From Ichthyocystis sparus (GTDB taxonomy: Bacteria; Pseudomonadota; Gammaproteobacteria; Burkholderiales; 2013Ark19i), in NCBI RefSeq assembly GCF_900078755.1, contig NZ_FKIH01000006.1: a DNA stretch of 64,000 bases, one strand, 5' to 3'. Position 1 is the first letter of the stretch. Each line of letters starts with the position of its first letter. The notes below the pieces were generated by a model that saw only the letters and a program-made list of their open reading frames with translations, was not told the origin of the DNA and did no database searches. Position numbers and translations under genes: made by a program. Shown piece after piece: positions 37,096 to 47,050 of this stretch.

Positions 37096-38334
37096 TTGCG
37101 TTTCTCAGAAAAAGAAGGTTCATGCCAAGAGTTATCTGATAAATTGTCTAGCAGGGTGCTTGATGGTCTAACTCAATCTGATTCGTGTTTGTACAAGCCT
37201 AATCGCCTGGCGGTCGTTGCAGATACTCATAAATTTACTAAATCCCAGTGGGATGCCGTGCTCCAAAATTACGGTGACTCCCCACTGAAGGCATTGTCTG
37301 GCTCCGGTCATGGGCTGTTGTCTATTTTCTTTAGTCAGTATTTTGGAGTCAATTGGCTACAACGGCTTAGGATGTGGATCTTACTTAAAATTAGGCCCCA
37401 AAAAGGTGATGTACAGTTTAGTACGGCCGTATTTCATATTAGCCTTCATTTAGGGCATATTCTGCAATCATTGTTATCTTTCCGCTATATTATAGATGAG
37501 GAGCGTTTTGATGCTATAGCTAGCCGTGTGGTTGCTATACACTCTTTTGTGCTGCCTCTTTCTACTACTCTAAACGATGTTTTTTATGATGTGGTTTTCC
37601 AGCGCTTGGTAATGCATGTCTATACCATATCCTATGATGAGAAGTCTGTTGATTGGTTTTTATCAATTATTAACATACTTTCTCGTAAAAATATGATGAG
37701 AATCATCAACTCAGTTCAGAGAATGTCCCGTGGTGATCCTCGTTGTGCAGGTTTAGGATTTGAGCTTCTAAAGGGTATTTCCGTTACCATATCCAGAATA
37801 ATTCTTTCTCGCTTACATTCTTTTTCCCTAGATGAGCTAAGGATTTTTACACATCTTCCTGATTATCTTAGTGTTTCAATTGTAAATGCTACCGGAAATG
37901 AGGAGCGTGTTTTAGTTCTTACAGCGGTTATTAACGAAATCTATGGGCGATTGGATTGTTCTGGGTGGTTTTTGAGTGCTTATGAATCAAAGCGCGCTGC
38001 TGTTGTCGTTTTTTTTGAAAAATTACTGCTATCCAAGTCCAGTAAAGTCGATTTGGATGTATACCTGGATTTATTAGATTTTTTTGATCACCTAAAAGAA
38101 GAGATAGGTTGTTTCCTTATAGGGGCATTGGAGGTATCTTTAACTCGTCTGAAAGCCAAGCTTTTAGAGTCAGTTACGGACGTCTTTAGTGAGAAACAGT
38201 TAGTGCATTTTTTACGATCTTGCAATAAGGATATGTTGCTTTGGTTTTTGCAAACGGCAGGTACTGGTAGCCTCTTTTATTCCTATGTTAAATCAGTTAT
38301 AGAATCTCAATATGGGGTGCGGTCGGTTGGTTAG
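37096..38334 (+). CDS. unrecognised 412-aa helical protein
   Basis: I do not recognise this protein. It is rich in Leu/Phe/Ser and appears helical throughout, with no signal peptide and no clear membrane helix. A TTG at 37096 with GGAGA at 37084-37088 (7-nt spacing) is the preferred start; a TTG at 37051 is also in frame but has a poor site. It ends just before yhdP. As I recall, glnE often precedes yhdP in betaproteobacteria, and this protein shows no adenylyltransferase motif. It resembles the 957-aa protein near 56 kb in general texture only. Confidence 0.6.
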   Translation: MRFSEKEGSCQELSDKLSSRVLDGLTQSDSCLYKPNRLAVVADTHKFTKSQWDAVLQNYGDSPLKALSGSGHGLLSIFFSQYFGVNWLQRLRMWILLKIRPQKGDVQFSTAVFHISLHLGHILQSLLSFRYIIDEERFDAIASRVVAIHSFVLPLSTTLNDVFYDVVFQRLVMHVYTISYDEKSVDWFLSIINILSRKNMMRIINSVQRMSRGDPRCAGLGFELLKGISVTISRIILSRLHSFSLDELRIFTHLPDYLSVSIVNATGNEERVLVLTAVINEIYGRLDCSGWFLSAYESKRAAVVVFFEKLLLSKSSKVDLDVYLDLLDFFDHLKEEIGCFLIGALEVSLTRLKAKLLESVTDVFSEKQLVHFLRSCNKDMLLWFLQTAGTGSLFYSYVKSVIESQYGVRSVG

Positions 38335-38372
38335 CGGTGATATTTCGCGATTTTAAAACTTGTAGGGCCGTT

Positions 38373-41300
38373 ATGAAAATTTACTTTAGGCAAAATAGAA
38401 GATGGCTACTGGTGGTGGTTGCTATTTTTGCTTGTATTTTTGGTTCTTCCCTGGCGCGTTTTGCTCACGAAAATATAAGAGATTTTGAATCCAGATGGAA
38501 AGGTAAGACCGTTGTTATTGGTGACTATAGACTTGCATTTTCCTCTCTAGATTTGTCTTTACTGTCTTTGTACCCACACGTTACAGCAAGAGGCGTGCAT
38601 GTCTATTCTGGTACTGATACGAAGAAGAATATTGATTTTTCCAAAGTTATATTTTATTCCACCTGGTGGAGTTTATTGCGGGGATATTTGCGGCCCAGTT
38701 CAATTGATGTAGATGGTGTAACTTTATCTGTAGTACATACTCTTAATCACTTTGAGTTAAACAACTTCACCTTCGACGATATCCTTCTACCTTTGGGTGG
38801 GTATTATAAATCTTCTACAGCTAAAGAATTTTTGCAATCAGTGAAGGAAATTTCACTACATAACCTAGATCTATCTTGGTTAGAGGGTAAGCAGAAGAAA
38901 GTTATTAGGTTCAGTGGAGGTATAGATGGGAGGTTGTTACGTGTTTCTTCCACAAGGATCAGTTTCATTGTTGATTTGTTTCGTAGAGGTAAGTACTACC
39001 ATTCTGCTACTATTTCTGGATATGCAACTTACGAAAATAATCGTCTGGTATGTGACGATTATGTAGATTTCTTGGTAAATGGTCTTGATTTGCAGGCCGT
39101 ACGTTTTTTTATGCCATCTTCTTTGGAAAAGATCAAATACTCTGGATTAATAGATTTTTCTGGAAGGGTTGCCGTTACTGACAACATTCCTAGTGGTGTT
39201 CAGGGCGAGTTGGTTAGTCATGGCATAAAAATAAGTGACCAGCATTTTTCTTGGGAAGAACCATACCTAGCCATGGATGTTGGACTGTATTGGGGCAATT
39301 CGCGGTTCTCCACTTTGTATGTACGCAACATCAGAAACCAGAAGGTTTCATTTGGAAAAATGCCGCAAAATTATTCTATAAACCTCAGGTGGACACGGCC
39401 ATTTTCTTTGGAAAATTTGCAAGAGATCAATTCAGTGCTTTCGTATGTAGCTACTCCTTCCTTAAAGAACCTTTTTCTTATAACTAGTAGGCAATTTTTT
39501 CCTCACTATGAATCCGTTATTAATAGGATTCCTTATGGCATTGTGAGAGATTTTAATTTTAAATGGCACCGTCATGGTAACGATCCTTTATGGGATATTA
39601 GTGCTAGTGTTGGAGGCACTCCATCAGATGGCTTTCTTTGGCTGAAGCATCTTGATGAATACCAGGCTACTATTTTGGGCAATCAGGACAGGGGTGATAT
39701 TTCTCTGGATCATGCAACTGTACTATTAGACCCGCATTCCCTATTAAGGAATGTGTCGAAATGGAAATCTCAGGTTTCGGGAAAGCTTTTTTGGCGTTCA
39801 GACAAAAGCAAGGAAGCGATGTGTTTTGGTGCTAAGTCTATATCTATAATGTCTGCACTGGCTAATTTTAATGGTAGATTTGAATATTGCCCCGATGGTT
39901 CAGGACAAAATTCCGTTAAACTCAACGGCACACTTTTCCCCAAGTCACTTGAGTTTTTACGCGATCATTTGCCTGATGCTGTTTCCTATCCCGTCCGTAG
40001 TTGGATTAAGCACTCATTTATAAGTGGAAGTATTCCATACGCTGATGTCAGAGTATCCGGAGGTATTGATTCCAAGGGAAATTTTTCCTCCCATACCAAT
40101 TGGTATTTAGGAATAAATCTAAAAGATACGTCTATTTCTTTGGGCAATGGTATTAGTTTCACTAATGTTGATGGTATGGCTAAGATTAACAATAGTTCCC
40201 TTGATGCAAGTGGATCTTGTTCTTTTGGGGCAATTCCTGTTAAGAAATTTAGGCTACTGATAAACGATTTTCACACAGATGATTTTAATAGCAATATTTT
40301 AATTCAAGCTAAAACATCAGAGGCTAAAGTGTCCGATTACGCTGTTGCTCTCTCTAGCTTGTCGAATGTTGTTACAATTCCTGGATACTTAGTCAAGTAT
40401 TTTAAATCCCCCGACTTTTTGGGGAGTTTGAAAATACAGAATATGATGTTGTCGATACCACTGTGGGGAAAGTCTGATAGTGATAATTTTTCCTACTCTA
40501 TATACGTTGAAGGTAGTAATCTGCGGAAGGATTTTGCCTACAACGGTAGTATCTATCACCTTGTATCAGATAGGGCACTAGCTAACGTTTGTAATGGTAG
40601 TTATTTTATCGATTTTGGTTCGTTGCTTATGCCACCCAAATTTTGGGGTAAGGGCTATATAGCTGGCAATTCACTAGGAGATGTTGCGATTTCAGCTGTC
40701 AGCAAGGGTGATATTCACAGTTTATTCAGTAACATTCTTGGTGTTAAGCTGCCATCGGTATATTTGAATGGATCTTTCGATGCATATGTTGGTGCTTATA
40801 GGTCGTTCGATACCGATAGCTGGAATGTTCGTGTTGATAGCAATTTGGTGGGTATATTTTCAGCATTTCCCGAGCCATTTCATAAAAATGTTAGAAATGG
40901 TGAGTGGCCTGTATCCATTTTGTATACTGCCCACGACGATAGTTTTTCGATGGATGTATTTCTTAAGCATAAGCATACTTGCTTAAAGTTGAGTTATGCA
41001 CCTTTGGATGATTTTAGTAAAGACTTGTCCAATTACACCTTATCAAGTGGGAATTTGGCTGGCGTTAGTGGGGTACCATCTTCGTGTTTTTCATCTCGGG
41101 TTGTAGGTGGCGATCATGAATATAGACTGTCAAGGTTGGTTTCAAGAAAAGAGGTTGAGCCTGCACATGCTGTTTTACCGCATGTAAATGCTAATAATCC
41201 AAGCTCTGAACCAAATACTATTTCTAATAATAATTATTCTGGTAATACTGGTAGCGTTGCTCCTGCACAGGAAAAAGATGCCAACCCTTCTTCCATGAAC

Positions 41301-42551
41301 AATGGGAAAGATGATGCTAATAAAGGGGATGTTAAGAAGGATGATGGTAAAAAAGATGAGGTTAATAAAGAGGATGGTAAATTTGTTTGGGATATCTCAA
41401 TAAACACTGCTTTTATTGATCAAAATAGATGGATCTCTTTAATGAGAGCTGGTGTTTTTGGTCAGGAGGTGGGTAAGGTTCCATATCGTCTGCATATATT
41501 TAGCAAGAAGGCTAAACTTGGTGTTCTTTCTGTAGATGATTTAGCTGCCAATGTTACTATCTCAGGAAATAAAATATTATCGCAAATTAGTTCTTCTGGA
41601 CTATCTGGGACAGTTAACTGGAATAATGATGAAAGACAACTTTCCATCAGATTAGATTCAGCTTCAATTTCAAATGATGTGTCTGGGGAAATTGGTGAAT
41701 CTAAGAATGTTATTTTCGGCTGGCCAAACATAGATTTATATATTCAATCTTTGAAGTTTAATGATGTGCCAGTAGGTAGCGTTAAGTTGCAGGTAGTAAA
41801 TCAAAGTGATAAGTCAGACGTGCAGCTTTTTGCTATCCAGAATGATAATGCACTCCTAGAGATGAAAGGACAGATGATTTTGTCTGGTGGGCAACAGATT
41901 AACGATATGGATTTTCAAGGTATCTTTTATGATGCAGGTAGCCTTCTTTCATCTTGGAAACAAAAATCCCTGATTGAAGGCGGTTCTGGTGTTGTATATG
42001 GTTCTGTCTCTTGGGTAGGATCTCCTTTGCTTTGGCTAGGTACTTCTATCTCAGGAACAGTAAACTTAAACTTAGAGAAGGGTGAATTTAAACAGATTAA
42101 TACAGGAATTGGGAGTTTGCTGGGCTTGTTTAATCTTAAAGAATTGCCGCGCAGGGTACTTCTAGATTTTCATGATGTTCTTTCATCAGGGTTTTCTTTT
42201 GATTCACTTGTAGGTTCTTTGCAGATTAATAATGGTATACTTATGACTCAAGGCCTGGATATTCGTGGTCCATCTAGTAGGGTCATGGTTTCTGGGTCTG
42301 CTAATACCGTGGACCGCACGTTTGATATGGACTTTTGTGTTTTACCGAAGGTGAGTAATACTTTTTCCGTTGCTAGTGTGTTGGCCGGGTTTCCGGTGGC
42401 TGGTGTGATCAGTTTGGTGGCACAGAGCATATTTCGTGATCCTATTGGTAGTTTACTAACTAAGAGTTACAAGGTTGTTGGTCCTTGGTCTGACCCTTCC
42501 ATACAGAAGATTAGCGAGCATTGCTCTATATCACCGGATTTTAAGAGGTAG
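38373..42551 (+). CDS. yhdP: YhdP family AsmA-like envelope protein
   Basis: A 1392-aa protein with an N-terminal inner-membrane helix (about residues 10-30), then a very long beta-rich periplasmic part, of the AsmA-like (TamB/YhdP/YdbH) group thought to carry phospholipids to the outer membrane. The C-terminal LDIRGPSSRVMVSGSANTVDRTFDM and PIGSLLTKSYKVVGPWSDPSIQKI are diagnostic of YhdP. Residues about 930-1005 form a low-complexity Asn/Ser then Lys/Asp insertion. The ATG at 38373 has AGGG upstream; a GTG at 38337, just after the preceding stop, is possible. Followed by nitrilase and tldD genes in the order usual for betaproteobacteria. Confidence 0.9.
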   Translation: MKIYFRQNRRWLLVVVAIFACIFGSSLARFAHENIRDFESRWKGKTVVIGDYRLAFSSLDLSLLSLYPHVTARGVHVYSGTDTKKNIDFSKVIFYSTWWSLLRGYLRPSSIDVDGVTLSVVHTLNHFELNNFTFDDILLPLGGYYKSSTAKEFLQSVKEISLHNLDLSWLEGKQKKVIRFSGGIDGRLLRVSSTRISFIVDLFRRGKYYHSATISGYATYENNRLVCDDYVDFLVNGLDLQAVRFFMPSSLEKIKYSGLIDFSGRVAVTDNIPSGVQGELVSHGIKISDQHFSWEEPYLAMDVGLYWGNSRFSTLYVRNIRNQKVSFGKMPQNYSINLRWTRPFSLENLQEINSVLSYVATPSLKNLFLITSRQFFPHYESVINRIPYGIVRDFNFKWHRHGNDPLWDISASVGGTPSDGFLWLKHLDEYQATILGNQDRGDISLDHATVLLDPHSLLRNVSKWKSQVSGKLFWRSDKSKEAMCFGAKSISIMSALANFNGRFEYCPDGSGQNSVKLNGTLFPKSLEFLRDHLPDAVSYPVRSWIKHSFISGSIPYADVRVSGGIDSKGNFSSHTNWYLGINLKDTSISLGNGISFTNVDGMAKINNSSLDASGSCSFGAIPVKKFRLLINDFHTDDFNSNILIQAKTSEAKVSDYAVALSSLSNVVTIPGYLVKYFKSPDFLGSLKIQNMMLSIPLWGKSDSDNFSYSIYVEGSNLRKDFAYNGSIYHLVSDRALANVCNGSYFIDFGSLLMPPKFWGKGYIAGNSLGDVAISAVSKGDIHSLFSNILGVKLPSVYLNGSFDAYVGAYRSFDTDSWNVRVDSNLVGIFSAFPEPFHKNVRNGEWPVSILYTAHDDSFSMDVFLKHKHTCLKLSYAPLDDFSKDLSNYTLSSGNLAGVSGVPSSCFSSRVVGGDHEYRLSRLVSRKEVEPAHAVLPHVNANNPSSEPNTISNNNYSGNTGSVAPAQEKDANPSSMNNGKDDANKGDVKKDDGKKDEVNKEDGKFVWDISINTAFIDQNRWISLMRAGVFGQEVGKVPYRLHIFSKKAKLGVLSVDDLAANVTISGNKILSQISSSGLSGTVNWNNDERQLSIRLDSASISNDVSGEIGESKNVIFGWPNIDLYIQSLKFNDVPVGSVKLQVVNQSDKSDVQLFAIQNDNALLEMKGQMILSGGQQINDMDFQGIFYDAGSLLSSWKQKSLIEGGSGVVYGSVSWVGSPLLWLGTSISGTVNLNLEKGEFKQINTGIGSLLGLFNLKELPRRVLLDFHDVLSSGFSFDSLVGSLQINNGILMTQGLDIRGPSSRVMVSGSANTVDRTFDMDFCVLPKVSNTFSVASVLAGFPVAGVISLVAQSIFRDPIGSLLTKSYKVVGPWSDPSIQKISEHCSISPDFKR

Positions 42552-42560
42552 CTGGATTGT

Positions 42561-43343
42561 ATGCTGGAAGAAAAAAGAGGTTTTACAGCAGCGGCAATTC
42601 AGATCAAGAGACATTTTGCAGCTAGACCGTTTGTTGAGTTTTTGGAGCGTGTTGAATATTTGGTCGCGGAGGCTGTATCTAGCGGGGCATTGCTGGTTGT
42701 TTTGCCAGAGCTTTTTGCGGAAGATTATAGTGATCTAGATGTATTGGATGATCTTCGATCTTTTCTTTCTAGGCTCGCTTCGTGTTACGGGTGTTGGTTG
42801 GTCGGTGGCTCGTTGCCCACAAAGGTTGACAGCGAAGATAATCCAAACAATACCTTAATTTTATACGGACCTTCAGGGGATATTCTCTTACGCTACAATA
42901 AAAGAAATTTGTTTTATGCTCGTTTTTGTGATCAGGTTGTGGATGAGTTCGAGCGATTTTCTGCAGGAATGGAGATGCCCGTTGCCTATGATGCGCCTTT
43001 TGCTCGATTGGGTTTTGCTATTTGCTATGATTTGCGTTTTCCTGAGTTGTTTCTTGCACAAAGAGCGGATATTTTTGTAGTACCTTCCTCCTTTCGCTAT
43101 CAGACTGGAAAGGATCATTGGGAAGTATTATTGCGTGCCAGAGCCATTGAAAATCAGGCTTTTGTGATAGCTGCTAATTGTTCTGGTAAAACTGGGCAGT
43201 CTCATTTTTGGGGTCACTCTATGATTGTGGATCCCTGGGGTGTTATCTTAAGTAATTCTACTGATGATGAGGCTGTTGTTACGTCTTTTGTTGATATGGA
43301 ATTTTTGATGGCGCTCAGATATAAGTTGCCAATGCGTCGTTGA
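42561..43343 (+). CDS. nitrilase-superfamily carbon-nitrogen hydrolase (Nit-like)
   Basis: A 260-aa amidase-fold enzyme with the Glu-Lys-Cys triad: VVLPELFAED (Glu), RYNKRNLF (Lys) and AICYDLRFPELF (Cys). Proteins of the NIT1/YbeM type hydrolyse deaminated glutathione as a repair step; that function is likely from family and context only. It starts 9 bp after yhdP ends. Confidence 0.9.
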   Translation: MLEEKRGFTAAAIQIKRHFAARPFVEFLERVEYLVAEAVSSGALLVVLPELFAEDYSDLDVLDDLRSFLSRLASCYGCWLVGGSLPTKVDSEDNPNNTLILYGPSGDILLRYNKRNLFYARFCDQVVDEFERFSAGMEMPVAYDAPFARLGFAICYDLRFPELFLAQRADIFVVPSSFRYQTGKDHWEVLLRARAIENQAFVIAANCSGKTGQSHFWGHSMIVDPWGVILSNSTDDEAVVTSFVDMEFLMALRYKLPMRR

Positions 43344-43364
43344 GTGTTTGGAAAAGGATTTCTT

Positions 43365-44807
43365 ATGTCGGATGATTCTGCATTGTCCTTAGCGGAGTGT
43401 ACTTTGCTTGAGCCTTTTGGCTTGTCTCGAGTCAAAGTTTTTTCTACATTGCATGCGTTGGCAGATACTAAAATTGATGATGCAGATATATATTTTCAGG
43501 CTCGTCAGTTTGAAAGTTGGGGGGTCGAGGAGGGTATAGTAAAGTCAGGTAGTTTTAGTATTAACCAAGGGTTTGGTGTGCGTGCTGTGCGAGATGATAA
43601 ATCCTCATTGGCTTATTCTGACGTTATCTCTTTGCAAGCAATAAATGAATCCTTGAACGCTGTTAAATCTATAGGACGTCAGGGTTCATCTTTTGTTGGT
43701 CCTGTTTCCCCTAAGGTCCGTCCCGCAGTGCTTTATTCTGCTGATAATCCTATTTCCTCTCTATCTGATCACTCAAAGGTAGGTATTCTCCGTCGTGTTG
43801 ATGCTCTAGCTCGTGCCAAGGATGATCGTATTGTTGAGGTAATGGCCTCTATTGCTTTTTGCCATGAAGTAATTCTTATTGCGCGTTTAGATGGAGTATA
43901 TGTTGCTGATGTTCGTCCGTTGGCGCGTCTGTCTGTACGAGTAGTAGCACAAGAAGGTGATAGAAGAGAGCAGGGTAGTTCTGGTGGTGGTGGAAGGTAT
44001 GGCTGTAATTATTTTTCTGAGGAAGTGCTGAATGGTTATGTGGATTCAGCTGTTTCTCAAGCTGTTACTAATTTGATTGCTCGCCCGGCTCCTGCTGGTC
44101 CTATGACCGTAGTTTTAGGTTCAGGGTGGCCTGGTATATTGCTGCATGAAGCTATTGGTCATTGTCTAGAGGGCGATTTTAATCGCAAAGGGAGCTCGGC
44201 TTTTTCTGGACTTATGGGACAATCTATTGCCACATCTGGCGTAACAATTTTGGATGATGGCACTATTGCTAATCGTCGTGGTTCTTTAAATATTGATGAT
44301 GAAGGCACTTCAACTCAAGCCACGGTTTTGATTGAAAATGGTGTTCTAAAAAATTATATGCACGATAAAATGAGTGCACGTCTCATGAAAGCTTCGCCTA
44401 CTGGTAATGGACGTAGGGAGTCGTATGCGCATCTTCCTATGCCTCGCATGACGAATACGTACATGGTTAACGGCAAGTACCATCCAGAAGAAATTATATC
44501 GTCTGTAAAGAGCGGTTTGTATGCCAAATATTTTGAAGGTGGTCAAGTTGATATTACCAGTGGAAAGTTTGTGTTTTCTGCTTCGCAAGCTTATTGGGTT
44601 GAAAACGGTAAAATTTGCTATCCGGTAAAGGGAGCAACTCTTATTGGTAGTGGACCAGATGTATTAAAATGCGTATCTATGATAGGAAACGATATGTCTC
44701 TCGATAGTGGTGTTGGTACCTGTGGCAAAGAGGGGCAGAGTGTTCCGGTAGGTGTTGGCCAACCTACCTTGAAACTTGACAAAATTGTTGTTGGCGGAGT
44801 TTCTTGA
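43365..44807 (+). CDS. tldD: metalloprotease TldD
   Basis: A 480-aa protein (E. coli 481) that forms a heterodimeric zinc protease with TldE/PmbA, cutting unfolded peptides. The zinc motif HEAIGH (His261-His266) in LLHEAIGHCLEGD and the RxGSLNIDDEGT segment are present, as is the C-terminal GTCGKEGQSVPVGVGQPTL. The ATG at 43365 has AAGGA upstream and is preferred over GTG 43344. No pmbA is seen here. It ends the yhdP-nit-tldD group. Confidence 0.95.
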   Translation: MSDDSALSLAECTLLEPFGLSRVKVFSTLHALADTKIDDADIYFQARQFESWGVEEGIVKSGSFSINQGFGVRAVRDDKSSLAYSDVISLQAINESLNAVKSIGRQGSSFVGPVSPKVRPAVLYSADNPISSLSDHSKVGILRRVDALARAKDDRIVEVMASIAFCHEVILIARLDGVYVADVRPLARLSVRVVAQEGDRREQGSSGGGGRYGCNYFSEEVLNGYVDSAVSQAVTNLIARPAPAGPMTVVLGSGWPGILLHEAIGHCLEGDFNRKGSSAFSGLMGQSIATSGVTILDDGTIANRRGSLNIDDEGTSTQATVLIENGVLKNYMHDKMSARLMKASPTGNGRRESYAHLPMPRMTNTYMVNGKYHPEEIISSVKSGLYAKYFEGGQVDITSGKFVFSASQAYWVENGKICYPVKGATLIGSGPDVLKCVSMIGNDMSLDSGVGTCGKEGQSVPVGVGQPTLKLDKIVVGGVS

Positions 44808-44878
44808 TCCGCTTATTCTTTTTTCATTGTGATTTTTGATCTGTTGTTATTTTTGAGCTGGCGCTGTTCTTTTTTGCC

Positions 44879-44909
44879 CTTGAAAAAGCATCGATCAGTG
44901 ATTACCATT
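44879..44909 (+). promoter_or_regulatory. heat-shock (sigma-32-like) promoter of groES-groEL
   Basis: CTTGAAA (44879-44885), a perfect sigma-32 -35 core, is followed after 16 bp by TTACCATT (44902-44909), which fits the CCCCATNT -10 in its CAT core. No CIRCE operator (TTAGCACTC-N9-GAGTGCTAA) is present. Confidence 0.55.
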
Positions 44910-45000
44910 AGCAATCGGTGAGCGGGATTGCTTGGCCGTGCTCTCTTGCTCCAGTTTGAGTTTATTTGGATTTCCAGTAGGTTATGAAGAAAGGTCTGTT

Positions 45001-45300
45001 ATGTCTTTGAAGTTGAAACCGTTAGGTGATCGTTTGATAGTTCGTCGTATCGAGGAGGAGCGTAAAACTCCATCAGGTATAGTGATTCCTGATACTGCGG
45101 CTGAGAAGCCTGATCAAGGGATAGTTATATCTGTAGGTGACGGAAAGGTAGCCGAGGATGGAAGTTTACGTGCTATGTCTCTTAAGGTCGGTGATAGAGT
45201 TTTGTTCGGAAAGTACTCTGGCCAGACAGTTAAGATTGACGGCGAGGAATTATTGGTTATGCGTGAAGAAGATGTTATGTGCATGGTTCTGGATGGATAA
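45001..45300 (+). CDS. groES: co-chaperonin GroES
   Basis: The 10-kDa lid of the GroEL folding chamber, 99 aa. MSLKLKPLGDRLIVRRIEEE, the mobile loop (TPSGIVIPDTAAEKP) and the GKYSGQTVKIDGEELLVMREEDVM end are all typical. The frame is open from 44932, but the ATG at 45001 with AAAGG upstream is the family start. The groEL start follows after 31 bp. Confidence 0.97.
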   Translation: MSLKLKPLGDRLIVRRIEEERKTPSGIVIPDTAAEKPDQGIVISVGDGKVAEDGSLRAMSLKVGDRVLFGKYSGQTVKIDGEELLVMREEDVMCMVLDG

Positions 45301-45331
45301 TAATCTTAGATCTTAATCATAGGAGTTTTGT

Positions 45332-46987
45332 ATGGCTGCGAAGCAAGTTGGTTTTGGTCAGGAATGCCGTTCCAAGATGGTAGATGGTATTAATATTTTG
45401 GCTAATGCAGTGAAAGTTACTTTAGGTCCAAAGGGAAGGAATGTTGTTATCGAGCGCTCCTTTGGTGCTCCTACAGTTACTAAGGATGGTGTGTCGGTAG
45501 CTAAGGAAATCGAGTTGAAAGATCGCTTTATGAACATGGGAGCGCAGATGGTTAAGGAAGTTGCATCTAAGACTTCCGATGTTGCCGGCGATGGTACAAC
45601 TACAGCTACTGTTCTTGCCCAGTCTATTGTTCATGAAGGCATGAAGTATGTTACTTCAGGTATGAATCCCATGGACTTGAAGCGGGGCATTGATAAAGCT
45701 GTTGCGGCTGCTGTTGAGGAGTTGAAGAGAATCTCTAGGGCTTGTTCTACGTCAAAGGAAATTGCACAAGTAGGTTCTATTTCAGCTAATTCAGATGAAG
45801 CAATTGGTGCCATAATTGCAGAAGCCATGGATAAAGTTGGTCAGGAAGGCGTTATCTCTGTAGAGGATGGTAAGTCTCTTGATAATGAGTTGGCCATAGT
45901 TGAAGGTATGCAGTTTGATAGGGGGTATTTGTCTCCTTATTTTGTTAACAATTCTGATAAGCAGATGGCTGTTTTAGAAAGTCCATATATTCTTCTACAC
46001 GATAAAAAAGTTTCTTCGATTCGTGATTTGTTGCCTATTTTGGAACAGGTTGCTAAGTCTAGTCGTCCCCTGTTGATCATTACGGAAGATATTGACGGTG
46101 ATGCCTTAGCAACATTGGTAGTTAACAATTTACGTGGAAGTTTAAAGACCTGTGCTGTTAAAGCTCCTGGTTTTGGTGATCGTCGTAAGGCTATGTTGGA
46201 AGATATTGCTGTTTTAACGGGTGGTGTTGTTATATCTGCAGATGCGGGTATGTCTTTGGATAAGGCTACTTTAGATTCTTTAGGTCAAGCTAAACGTGTT
46301 GAAGTAGCAAAAGAGACTACGACCATTATTGATGGCTGCGGTCAAGCTTCTGATATCCAAAGTCGTGTGAAAATGATTTGTGCTCAGATTGAGGAATCAA
46401 CTTCTGACTATGATCGTGAAAAGCTGCAGGAAAGGCGTGCTAAGTTGGCAGGTGGTGTTGCTCTTATTCGTGTTGGAGCTGCTACTGAGTTAGCTATGAA
46501 AGAGAAAAAGGCTAGGGTTGAAGATGCTTTGCATGCAACACGTGCTGCAGTTGAAGAGGGAATTGTTGCAGGGGGTGGCGTAGCTTTGTTACGTGCTAAG
46601 CAGGCTATAGCTAATCTTTGTGGTGCTAATAGCGATCAAAATGCCGGTGTTCGTATTGTTCTTAGAGCGATAGAAGAGCCTCTTCGTCAGATTGTTTCTA
46701 ACTCTGGTGAAGAACCATCGGTTGTTATAGCAAAAGTTCTGGAAGGAAAAGGTAACTTTGGATATAACGCTGCTTCCGGTGAGTACGGTGATATGGTATC
46801 CATGGGTGTTTTGGATCCCACTAAGGTTACTCGTACAGCGCTTCAAAATGCTGCGTCGATTGCTGGTTTGATGCTTACAACTGAATGTATGGTATCTGAA
46901 TTACCAGAGGAGAAAGCTGCTGCAGCTCCTGTTGGTGGTGGTATGGGTGGCATGGGCGGTATGGGCGGTATGGGAATGGATATGTAA
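45332..46987 (+). CDS. groEL: chaperonin GroEL
   Basis: A 60-kDa ring chaperonin of 551 aa. VTLGPKGRNVVIERSFGAPTVTKDGVSVAKEIEL, the GDGTTTATVLA ATP motif with the catalytic Asp, and AAVEEGIVAGGGVALLRA are intact. The C-terminus ends in a Gly-Gly-Met repeat tail. It is transcribed with groES from the heat-shock-like promoter, with a hairpin downstream. Confidence 0.98.
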   Translation: MAAKQVGFGQECRSKMVDGINILANAVKVTLGPKGRNVVIERSFGAPTVTKDGVSVAKEIELKDRFMNMGAQMVKEVASKTSDVAGDGTTTATVLAQSIVHEGMKYVTSGMNPMDLKRGIDKAVAAAVEELKRISRACSTSKEIAQVGSISANSDEAIGAIIAEAMDKVGQEGVISVEDGKSLDNELAIVEGMQFDRGYLSPYFVNNSDKQMAVLESPYILLHDKKVSSIRDLLPILEQVAKSSRPLLIITEDIDGDALATLVVNNLRGSLKTCAVKAPGFGDRRKAMLEDIAVLTGGVVISADAGMSLDKATLDSLGQAKRVEVAKETTTIIDGCGQASDIQSRVKMICAQIEESTSDYDREKLQERRAKLAGGVALIRVGAATELAMKEKKARVEDALHATRAAVEEGIVAGGGVALLRAKQAIANLCGANSDQNAGVRIVLRAIEEPLRQIVSNSGEEPSVVIAKVLEGKGNFGYNAASGEYGDMVSMGVLDPTKVTRTALQNAASIAGLMLTTECMVSELPEEKAAAAPVGGGMGGMGGMGGMGMDM

Positions 46988-47018
46988 TTTTTCCCTCACG
47001 TGAATGTTCTACACATTG

Positions 47019-47050
47019 TCCCCTTCGTAAATTGCGATGGGGATTTTTTT
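47019..47050 (+). terminator. rho-independent terminator after groEL
   Basis: TCCCCTTCGT (47019-47028) pairs with GCGATGGGGA (47034-47043) around a 5-nt loop, with one mismatch and one G-T pair, followed by seven Ts (47044-47050). It lies 32 nt after the groEL stop. Confidence 0.75.

Noticed and set aside
44932..45000. N-terminal extension of groES
   Set aside because: GroES proteins start at the MSLKLKPLGDR segment; the ATG at 45001 has its own ribosome site.
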